A stretch of 64,000 nt of DNA from JAVKMO01 sp031539345. Its GTDB lineage: Bacteria > Bacteroidota > Bacteroidia > Chitinophagales > Chitinophagaceae. Below, one piece after another: positions 1 through 7,202 of the stretch (position 1 is its first letter; each line of letters opens with the position of its first letter). The notes under the pieces were generated by a model that saw only the letters and a program-made list of their open reading frames with translations, had not been told where the DNA came from and searched no databases. The stretch lies in contig JAVKMO010000014.1 in the NCBI GenBank assembly GCA_031539345.1, positions 1-64,000 of the forward strand, written 5' to 3'. The translations under genes and the position numbers were made by a program.

Positions 1-93
1 AAACAAGCAAACCCATTCAAACAACAAAAAATAAACAGTAATTCATGCTTATGATCATGCTTTTTAAAACGAAAATCCTCAAAACAACCTAAT

Positions 94-1590
94 TTAAAAA
101 GCACCTAACCAAGAAATGGCTTTTGCAAAGGGTTCTTTTAATTTTATAATTCCTTCATACAATTTAATGCAAAAATTGTAAGCCAAGCTACTACTTTTAT
201 AAGCATCTAATTTGGCAAATTCGTCTCGGTGTAAAAATTGAATTTTCTTTGTAAAAGCATCATCTTTTTTTGCTTCTAACTGTTTTTCGAATTCTTCTTT
301 ATTGGCTTTGCTTAATTCTAACCATTGCAACGCTTCGGGCAAATCGTTGTCTTTTATTTCATTACGATTTGTGTTCAAAGAAAAACCATCATTTTCAATT
401 TTTAGCATTAGGACTTCGGTTCGATTTCTTGCAATTTCTTTGTCAATAAACAAAATAGAAGTTTTTACACCTGAATAAGGTTGAAAACAACCTGCTGGCA
501 AAGAAACCACAGCCCATAAACCAGCTTCATATAAAAGCCATTTACGCAAAGACACATAATCGCCACTGGTGGTAAAAATAATTCCTTCGGGAATTATAAA
601 ACCGGCTTTTCCTTTTTCGGAATTTAAGTGTTGCAGAATATAAGACGAAAATAAAATTTCAGTTCTGTTGGCTGGAATTCTAAATTTATCGTGTGGGTCA
701 ATACCTCCTTTTGGTGTCATAAAAGGTGGATTGGCTAAAATGCAATCGTATCTATCTTTCCAACGAGTATCTGTAATTAAGGTATTGTATTCGTGAATTT
801 TTGGATTATTGAAATGGTGCAAGTATAAATTTACTCTTGCCAATCTTACCATTAAAGGCGTATTGTCGTAACCTGCAATGTTTTTTTCTATATTTTTTCT
901 TTCGTCTGTGGTTAGTTTGTCGCCAAGGTTTTGATAAATTTTTTCTTCGTCAATATGATTAGTTGTAAATCTTGTATGTTCAAAACCTTTGGTGTTGGTT
1001 CTTAATAAATGTTTGAACGAGGAAACTAAAAATCCACCTGTACCACAAGCTGGGTCAAGTATGGTATCGGTTTTTAATGGATTAACCACATCAACTATAA
1101 AATCAATAATATTTTTTGGTGTTCTAAATTGTCCATTATCGCCTTGTGAACCCATTGTTTTGAGTAAATACTCAAAAGCATTACCTAACTCTTCGCTATG
1201 TGAATATGTAAAACCATTTATCAAATCTAAAAAGCGTTGTAAAACCTTTCCGTCTCTAAATTTTAAAAATGCGTTTTGAAAAATCTCTTTAAAAAGAAAA
1301 GGAATTCCTGTTGCTTTTTGAATTTGCTCAATGCCGTTTATGAATTTTGTTACTCGTTGGTCGGCACTAATTTGATTGCTCATTAGTTGTTGCCAAGAAT
1401 AATCTTTTAAAGTTCCTTTAAAAAACTTTTCATCAAAACCACTCTGACGAAGTTCTTCGTCTTGGTCGTCCATAAATTTATAAATCAATCCAATGGTGAT
1501 TAATTCAATTTGGTCAGTAGGTAAAGGCAAAACTCCAACCAAGGTATCTCTTGCATCATCAATCCTTTTTTTCGTTTCTTTTGTTAGCAT
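94..1590 (-). CDS. hsdM: Type I restriction-modification DNA methyltransferase subunit (HsdM)
   Basis: This is the adenine-N6 methyltransferase subunit of a type I restriction-modification system. It modifies host DNA as part of an M2S complex and joins HsdR for cleavage. The N-terminal ~130 residues look like the helical HsdM_N domain. The Rossmann N6-methylase domain follows, with SAM motif I DPACGTGGF (about residue 180) and catalytic motif IV NPPF (about 285). The length of 498 aa is normal for the family. The gene starts 3 bp after the end of hsdR, so the two form one operon read leftwards. The specificity subunit hsdS is not in the window. Its expected place, downstream, would be left of base 1. 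The last 93 bases of the window contain no start of a substantial ORF. Confidence 0.95.
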   Translation of the reverse strand: MLTKETKKRIDDARDTLVGVLPLPTDQIELITIGLIYKFMDDQDEELRQSGFDEKFFKGTLKDYSWQQLMSNQISADQRVTKFINGIEQIQKATGIPFLFKEIFQNAFLKFRDGKVLQRFLDLINGFTYSHSEELGNAFEYLLKTMGSQGDNGQFRTPKNIIDFIVDVVNPLKTDTILDPACGTGGFLVSSFKHLLRTNTKGFEHTRFTTNHIDEEKIYQNLGDKLTTDERKNIEKNIAGYDNTPLMVRLARVNLYLHHFNNPKIHEYNTLITDTRWKDRYDCILANPPFMTPKGGIDPHDKFRIPANRTEILFSSYILQHLNSEKGKAGFIIPEGIIFTTSGDYVSLRKWLLYEAGLWAVVSLPAGCFQPYSGVKTSILFIDKEIARNRTEVLMLKIENDGFSLNTNRNEIKDNDLPEALQWLELSKANKEEFEKQLEAKKDDAFTKKIQFLHRDEFAKLDAYKSSSLAYNFCIKLYEGIIKLKEPFAKAISWLGAF

Positions 1591-1593
1591 AAT

Positions 1594-4111
1594 TTATCTT
1601 GGTAAAAATTGATTGATTGAAATGTTGTCTTTAATGTAGTTTACAATCTGAATTCGGTTGTCTTTTCCTAATTCTTTCATTTCTCGTAAACCAAAACGAG
1701 CATCGTTTGGGTCTGGGCTGTTGCTGTTAATTTTTTCTCTAATGTCCTCATATAACAAGTAACTATCCCACAATCTTTTGGCAGGATTGTATTTTGAGTT
1801 GTCAAATTGAGCTTCTGAAATAAACTTTTGAAAGTAGTCGTTGGCTAAATCTTCTCTTGTTTTTAGCTTGTAATCTTTCAAGAAAATTTTCATCATTATT
1901 TCTTTCAAACTTGCTCGTCTGTCCACTCCATAAGAAGTTAGTAATTTATCTAAATTCCAAAATTCGGTTGGTTTTTCAAAAATGTTTTCTTGCACATAGG
2001 CACTTAATGAATTCCAATCTTCTTCTTCAACTGCTTTTTGTAATTCAGGATTTTTTTGAACTTCTTCAACTGTTGCATCTTCAAATTGTTTTGAAAAGGC
2101 TTCTTTATCCACTTTCATTAGTTTGACAGCCGAAAACTCTTCTTCTGTAACCGTTTTAACTTCGTCAGCACCCAAATAATTCAAATCAACCTTTGGTGGA
2201 TTTGGATTTCCTCCTTTCTTCTCGTTTTCTGTTTCTTTTGGTAAATCTATTTTTTGCTTGTAATCAAATTCATCTTCAAAATATTCGTGGTTTGCAAAAA
2301 AGTCAAACAAATGAAAGTTGTCTTTTGATAAACTTGTTTCTTTGTAATCAAATGTATGAAGCCTTGTTCCTCTACCTTTAATTTGAATATAATCGGTAGG
2401 CGAAAATATTGGTCTTGCCAAAACCACATTTAAAACATCTGTACAATCATATCCTGTTGTCATCATACCAACAGTTACACATACTCTTGTTTTGCTACTT
2501 TCGTAATCAAAAAGTTCTGGGTTAAAACTACTATGACCATTCAAATCGTTATTTGAAAATCTTGTAGTTCGGTCTTGCGAACCCATAATGTCGGAAGTAA
2601 TTTGCAAAGCAAAAAACGAACCACTGCCATATTGTTCAGGATATAATTTAGACGCTTCTTCGTTTAAAAGTTTTGTCATTATTCTGCAATGGGCTCTTGA
2701 AACGCAAAAGAAAATTGTTTTACCAATTTCGTTGCTAATTGGGTCTTTCTTGGCGTATTTCAAAAAGGTTTCAATGAACTTTTTATTTGTTTCGTGAGCA
2801 AAGAATTTTCTCATAAAATCTTTTTTTATAAAAAGTATCTTCTTCTTCGTCTCCTTCTTCATTGGTAAATTTATGTGTCCAACCTTGTTGACTTAAAAGT
2901 TCGGTTGTAATGTCTGTTCTTGTATCTAATAATTTTGGTAAGCACAAATAGGGTGGTTTGTGTTTTACTGCATCTTCTAAACTAAATCTGTAAGTTGGCA
3001 CTCCATCAGCACAACCAAAGGTTTCATAAGTACTTAAAAGCAAACGCTTTTCCATTTCTCTTGGATCTGCTTCATCAATGGAAACACTCTTTAAGTAATC
3101 TTTTGGCGTTGCAGTTAAACCCAATTTTGCACCAATAAAATAATCAAAGATTACTCTGTTGTTTCCGTTAATTGTTCTGTGTGCTTCATCTGAAATGATA
3201 AGTTGAAAATCGGAAGGACTAAATTCCTTTTGAAAACGATTGTCATAAGCCAAACTTTGAATAGTTGAAACAACGACTTTGGCACTTTGCCAATTCGTTT
3301 TATTTCGTTTGTAAATTACGCATTGGATTGCATCGTCTTCTAAATATTTTTTGAAAGCACTGTGTGCTTGTCTTTCTAACTCAATTCTGTCAACTAAAAA
3401 TAAAATTCTGTCGGCATTTGCAGAACGAATAAACATTTTTATAATACCTGCACTTAAAAGCGTTTTTCCTGTTCCTGTTGCCATTTCAAACAGAAAACGA
3501 TTTTTACCATTTATGTATTCTCCTTTTAATTTTTGAATTGCTTGAACTTGGTAATCTCTTAATTGCTTAATTCCTTTGTTTGTTCTTGCTTCTTGTTTTT
3601 GTGCTTCTGTATAAGTTAGCCATTTTGCATCTTGTGAAATTGCAATATAGTTTTCATCTATCTGCAAATCATTCATTTTTTCAGGACTTGGCGACCATTT
3701 TATGGCTTCATTAAGTTGTGAAATACTTAAAAATTTAGATATTACAGTTGGTTCGCCATATTCCAAATCCCAATAATAGTGTAAGTTTCCATTTGATAAA
3801 AAAATGTGTCTAATATGTTGAGCCCTTGCATATTCTCTTGCTTGTTCTTTTGCATTTAATGGGTCAATATTTTCTCTTTTAGCCTCTACTAATGCAATTG
3901 GTCTTGACAATTCATTCAATAATAAATAGTCAATGAAACCATCAGGTGCATTTTCCAAGTCTTCGCCAAGTTTTGAGTTGTCAAACTTTGCCTTTTTAGT
4001 TCTATGTTCTAATAAAATGTTTGCTTTGTCAGTATCTGCATCAAAGAAACTCCAACCTGCTTCTTCAAGTAGGTTGTTTATTTTAATTCTTGCTTTTGCT
4101 TCTTTTGACAT
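1594..4111 (-). pseudogene. hsdR: Type I restriction endonuclease subunit HsdR, split by a frameshift
   Basis: This is the translocase/nuclease subunit of the type I system, in two frames: an N-terminal part at 2783-4111 (442 aa) and a C-terminal part at 1594-2862 (422 aa). The N-terminal part has a nuclease core with D61 and E76-x-K78 (FIDYLL, VEAK), then Walker A (ATGTGKT), a DEAH box (SDEAHR) and motif III (LTATP). The C-terminal part has the motif V/VI region (TTGYD, QIKGRGTR) and an EcoEI-type tail. The break sits in seven T at 2821-2827 (seven A in the coding strand). Removing one base joins FYKK to DFMRKFF and restores a protein of about 838 aa, the normal size for EcoEI-like HsdR. The cause may be a sequencing error, a decayed gene or a phase-variable switch. 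There are no other disruptions in either half. Confidence 0.9.
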
Positions 4112-4234
4112 CAGTCTAATTTGTAATTATTTATAAGTCGCAAATTTACATTTTTAAAATGGGTTGTTTGCTACTATGTTGTTTCAAAATTTCACTCTGT
4201 CCACTTGTAGGGTGGTGGGCTTGGGTGCGGTTGG

Positions 4235-4299
4235 GCAAAATTAAATGTGGTGTTTTTGTGTCGGCTTGTGGGCTGGTAAAACACCTCTTTTAATTTTGC
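4235..4299. repeat. Large stem-loop, 22-bp arms
   Basis: The arms at 4235-4256 and 4278-4299 are complementary at 20 of 22 positions (the core reads GCAAAATTAAA in one arm and TTTAATTTTGC in the other). The loop is 21 nt and G/T-rich. No T tract follows either arm, so it does not look like an ordinary terminator. Its function is unknown. Confidence 0.75.
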
Positions 4300-4381
4300 G
4301 AAGGGTTGGTGGTCTTTCGTTTTTTCTGTATTTCTAATCGTTGCACTGGGTGTCTTCTTTTTGGGTTGCTTGTAACGAAAA

Positions 4382-4557
4382 AGGCTTGGCGTTGTTGGGG
4401 AATTAGCATTCCGTCAGCCCATAACTGAAGCCCAATGATTGCAATATTGCTGATGTTTTATTCATAAGCCAAATTTATAACGTCCTGCTGGAACTGAAGC
4501 CAAATTGAAATACAAATGATGAGGCAATATTCGTCAAGCCCCAATAATGCCAAACCT
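4382..4557. repeat. Long imperfect inverted repeat, attC-like in layout
   Basis: The arms at 4382-4400 and 4539-4557 pair at 16 of 19 positions, with AGGCTTGGC facing GCCAAACCT. The three differences are all transitions. The arms are 138 bp apart. The position, just downstream of a gene cassette, recalls integron attC sites. However, the canonical RYYYAAC/GTTRRRY core sites are not present and no integrase is seen, so this is a structural description only. Confidence 0.5.
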
Positions 4558-4559
4558 AA

Positions 4560-4576
4560 TGTTGGCTGCTGTTTTT
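4560..4576 (+). repeat. Left copy of 17-bp inverted repeat enclosing the DarTG-like cassette
   Basis: TGTTGGCTGCTGTTTTT here matches the reverse complement of 7070-7086 (TGTTGGCTGCTATTTTA) at 15 of 17 positions. The two copies face each other immediately outside the three genes. The left copy ends 2 bp from the darT-like stop and the right copy lies 27 bp upstream of the darG-like start. Confidence 0.65.
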
Positions 4577-4578
4577 AT

Positions 4579-5736
4579 TCACGCTGTATTCTCCCAACTA
4601 AACTTAAAAATGTCTCTATTTATAAAAGTTTTAATCCCTAAATGATTTGGATTTAATTGCAAAACAATATCTAGTTTGGAATTGTCAAATAAATAGATTT
4701 CGTCTACAAATTGAATTGGTACGTTATTTTGAACCAATGCTTCTGAACACATAATTCGTTTGCCTTCTACTTCGCCTAATTCATAATACTTCCAACTGCC
4801 TTTTTTTATTAGTGTCCAGTTAATTTTGTTTAAATCTTCCACATTTTTAAAAAATTTAGTTGAACTGTTAACTGCATTTCCATTTGAAAAGAACACCTTG
4901 TCTGATAACAAAATATGTGGATTTACTTTAAGCAAAATTAGTTCAGCATTATTTCTTTTGTTGCTTAAAGCTAAAAGCATTGGGTTCTTGTGATTAAAAT
5001 AAAGAGGTGCAAAATCGTGTATATTTCCACCTAAAGTTTCTTCAAATCTATTTCTCTTGGCATTAGCACTTTTATTTGAAATGTCAACATTTCTTAAATT
5101 ATATTTATCAGCTATGTTATGTGAAACAATACCTAACTCTAAAATGCTCTTTAAATTATCAATATGAGTAATATAAAAAAGTCCACCAAATGGAAAATTA
5201 TTCAATTGCTGTTCATTTAGTTTTTGTCTTTTTGATATTACATCTCTATGCTCTGTAAAGTCTATAAACTTTTTAACACTTAATTTAGTACTGTTTAAAA
5301 GAACATTGAATTTGTCGAGTTGTTCAGAATTAAGGGATATAAAGTAGTTGTCTATTTTAGAAAAAAGATGTTTATAGAATTTTAGTAAGTTGGATAAAAT
5401 GTAATTATAAAATCCATCAAGTAATAAAATTTCTTCTGACCTTAACTTTAGTGTTAAATGGAAATATGAATTTCCTTTGTTATGCAGACCTGGATTTGTT
5501 AGATATAATGATTTGTATATTTTTTTAATTTTAAAACTGATGTGGTTTGAAATAGTACTTATCTGAAAAATTTTATTATAGTAGACTTCTAAAACATCAA
5601 TTTCTTTGAAGTTCTCATCTTCGCCAACAGACTTTAAAAATTGCTCAACATTTGATAGTTCAGAGTAAAGTGATTTAAGAATACTTATGTAAATATTCTG
5701 ATTATATACTTCAAGAAACTTTTCGCCATTATTCAA
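4579..5736 (-). CDS. DarT-like ADP-ribosyltransferase toxin with N-terminal extension
   Basis: Residues ~183-385 match the DarT (DUF4433) family, which ADP-ribosylates thymidine in single-stranded DNA and acts as a phage-defence toxin. The visible features are the NAD-site segment FYITHIDNL (187-195, with H191), the segment DFAPLYFNHKNPML (241-254) and a candidate catalytic glutamate, E332 in CSEALV. The family is usually about 200-220 aa. This protein has about 180 further N-terminal residues, mostly predicted helix, that I do not recognise. No in-frame ATG exists before residue 253. The likely start is TTG at 5736, overlapping the stop of the upstream gene by 8 bp, which suggests translational coupling and low toxin dose. 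The family assignment is confident. Activity and target are inferred. Confidence 0.85.
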   Translation of the reverse strand: MNNGEKFLEVYNQNIYISILKSLYSELSNVEQFLKSVGEDENFKEIDVLEVYYNKIFQISTISNHISFKIKKIYKSLYLTNPGLHNKGNSYFHLTLKLRSEEILLLDGFYNYILSNLLKFYKHLFSKIDNYFISLNSEQLDKFNVLLNSTKLSVKKFIDFTEHRDVISKRQKLNEQQLNNFPFGGLFYITHIDNLKSILELGIVSHNIADKYNLRNVDISNKSANAKRNRFEETLGGNIHDFAPLYFNHKNPMLLALSNKRNNAELILLKVNPHILLSDKVFFSNGNAVNSSTKFFKNVEDLNKINWTLIKKGSWKYYELGEVEGKRIMCSEALVQNNVPIQFVDEIYLFDNSKLDIVLQLNPNHLGIKTFINRDIFKFSWENTA

Positions 5737-6358
5737 AGTAAACTATTTTTAAATTTCTGTTTGGCATTTCAAGAACAAAAGTATCAACTTCATTAAATGT
5801 GTCAAAGGAAACAGTAAAAAGATAATCTGGGTCAAAACCTTTAAACTGCATTTGATTTTGATTTTTACTAATTACATATCCTTTTTTAGGTGATAATGAA
5901 GGTTCTATACTTACAACAATTTCTTTTTTGTCATTAATGAAACTTATATTTATTGTTCTCTCAACTTCGCTTTCTGATGTCAAAACCTCATATCTCTTAT
6001 GTTTTGTAGAATAAAAAATACTTGGTATGGTTTCAATACTATCAATTTGAAAGCCGTGATTTTTTTGAAAATAATCTCTTAAAAAATCCCACATTCCTTC
6101 CCACTGTACATTTTGAGGAATTCCCATCATTGCAGACACAGCCTCACGTTCTGAATATTGAGTAATAAGCTCTGATGCAGCTTTTGTAAAAATATTGGCA
6201 TAACTCATTGCATTAGCATTGTTTTTATTTTTTAAAATAGACAAACAAGCATTGTTGATAACTTCAGCTTCAACATCTACCATTGTTATTTGTCCTCTTC
6301 TTGTTTGAAGGTTTTGAATTGATTTTGCTAAAATTTCTTTTGCTTTTTGAATATCCAT
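5729..6358 (-). CDS. Unrecognised protein between the darG-like and darT-like genes
   Basis: This is a 209-aa protein with no family I can name. Residues 1-75 look helical (MDIQKAKEILAKSIQ...). The middle (about 95-115) carries a tryptophan- and phenylalanine-rich segment (QWEGMWDFLRDYF). The C-terminal half alternates hydrophobic and charged residues in a way typical of beta strands, and it ends in KIVYFE. It has no signal peptide or membrane segment. It starts 1 bp after the macrodomain gene and overlaps the toxin gene by 8 bp, so all three are surely co-expressed. Known DarTG systems have two genes, so this third one is a candidate accessory antitoxin, sensor or adaptor for the extended DarT. 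That role is inference from position only. Confidence 0.8.
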   Translation of the reverse strand: MDIQKAKEILAKSIQNLQTRRGQITMVDVEAEVINNACLSILKNKNNANAMSYANIFTKAASELITQYSEREAVSAMMGIPQNVQWEGMWDFLRDYFQKNHGFQIDSIETIPSIFYSTKHKRYEVLTSESEVERTINISFINDKKEIVVSIEPSLSPKKGYVISKNQNQMQFKGFDPDYLFTVSFDTFNEVDTFVLEMPNRNLKIVYFE

Positions 6359-6359
6359 T

Positions 6360-7043
6360 TTAAAAAAGGTTTGTTTGAATGTTTAATGTATCAATACGTA
6401 TTTCGAAATCAAAACATTTTTGAATTGTTGATTCGCCAATACCTTTAGTAGTAGCAAGCTGTCCCATATTTTTAAGTTCTATATTTTCAAGAATTTCTTT
6501 TATTTTTTTTATTTTATCTTCTTTGAGAAGTGATATTTTTTTTAATTCAATGTTACTTCGAGATCGAAATGATTTGCTGAATTTGTCAAATAAATCATCT
6601 GATGCGTTAGCATCAAATTGATATATTTCCACAGGAATATCAATATCAACTAAATATTTTTGAAGTAATTGAAGTGATTGTTCTTTCGTTAAACCACCGT
6701 TTTGAGCCCCTAAGAGTGGGAATGCAATTGAAATAATACCTTTTTCTTTATAGGTTTCTTTGAATTTCTGCAATCCTTTTTCTAAATACTCAGGTTTAGT
6801 TTCATACTTCCAATGATATTTTGTTGGAAAATTTAAAATCCACTTTTGATTTGTTTTATATAGATAGAGTTTACCAATGTCAAGAAGTTTTTTGTCACAC
6901 ATTTCTTGGTAACGAATAAACATTTCTGGATAACGATACTTGCATTCTAATGCAATTCCAGCACCCATAATTCCAAAACAGTTTACTGTGTTTACTATTG
7001 TTTGATGTTCAGTACAAAATATATTTCCCGTTATGATTTTCAT
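6360..7043 (-). CDS. darG: DarG-like macrodomain antitoxin
   Basis: This is a macrodomain protein expected to remove ADP-ribose from DNA and so neutralise the DarT-like toxin downstream. Residues 1-145 form the macrodomain: TGNIF at the N-terminus, the ADP-ribose loop NTVNCFGIMGAGIA (18-31), K75 in NFPTKYHW (the likely counterpart of the catalytic lysine of DarG) and the second loop PLLGAQNGGL (109-118). The C-terminal ~75 residues are charged and include a helix-hairpin-helix-like stretch, ATTKGIGESTIQK (197-209), which would suit DNA binding. It is the first gene of the three-gene operon. The ATG start fits the family's N-terminus. The family is confident, and the role follows from its neighbour. 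Confidence 0.88.
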   Translation of the reverse strand: MKIITGNIFCTEHQTIVNTVNCFGIMGAGIALECKYRYPEMFIRYQEMCDKKLLDIGKLYLYKTNQKWILNFPTKYHWKYETKPEYLEKGLQKFKETYKEKGIISIAFPLLGAQNGGLTKEQSLQLLQKYLVDIDIPVEIYQFDANASDDLFDKFSKSFRSRSNIELKKISLLKEDKIKKIKEILENIELKNMGQLATTKGIGESTIQKCFDFEIRIDTLNIQTNLF

Positions 7044-7069
7044 TATTTTTTGTCTTGGTACTGTCGCTC

Positions 7070-7086
7070 TAAAATAGCAGCCAACA
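7070..7086 (-). repeat. Right copy of 17-bp inverted repeat enclosing the DarTG-like cassette
   Basis: The reverse complement of this stretch reads TGTTGGCTGCTATTTTA and matches 4560-4576 at 15 of 17 positions, in opposite orientation. It lies 27 bp upstream of the darG-like start codon, so it may mark the cassette boundary or overlap its promoter. Confidence 0.6.
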
Positions 7087-7202
7087 CGTAAATATACGCA
7101 ATAGTATCATTTTTTCATTCCACTTTCAAACTAAATTTAAAAATCAAAAATTCAACATATTGTAAAGAAAGATAACCATTTTACGCATTGCGTTTTTTTG
7201 TA

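Larger units (their letters stand above)
4137..4578. other. Non-coding region rich in inverted repeats between hsdR and the darT-like gene
   Basis: About 440 bp without a credible ORF. Its composition differs from the surroundings, with a G/T-rich stretch at 4201-4275. It holds a 22-bp-arm hairpin (4235-4299), a long imperfect inverted repeat (arms 4382-4400 and 4539-4557), a short direct repeat AACTGAAGCC (4423-4432 and 4492-4501) and the left copy of the 17-bp repeat that encloses the DarTG-like cassette (4560-4576). It lies upstream of hsdR and downstream of darT, so it may hold the hsd promoter, but no promoter could be assigned. Confidence 0.7.

Noticed and set aside
1..93. The start of an hsdS gene to the left of hsdM
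   Set aside because: hsdS is expected downstream of hsdM, beyond the left edge. The visible minus-strand frames stop within a few codons.
4382..4557. A canonical integron attC site
   Set aside because: The layout is similar, but the RYYYAAC/GTTRRRY core sites and an integrase gene are absent, so only the structural likeness is reported.
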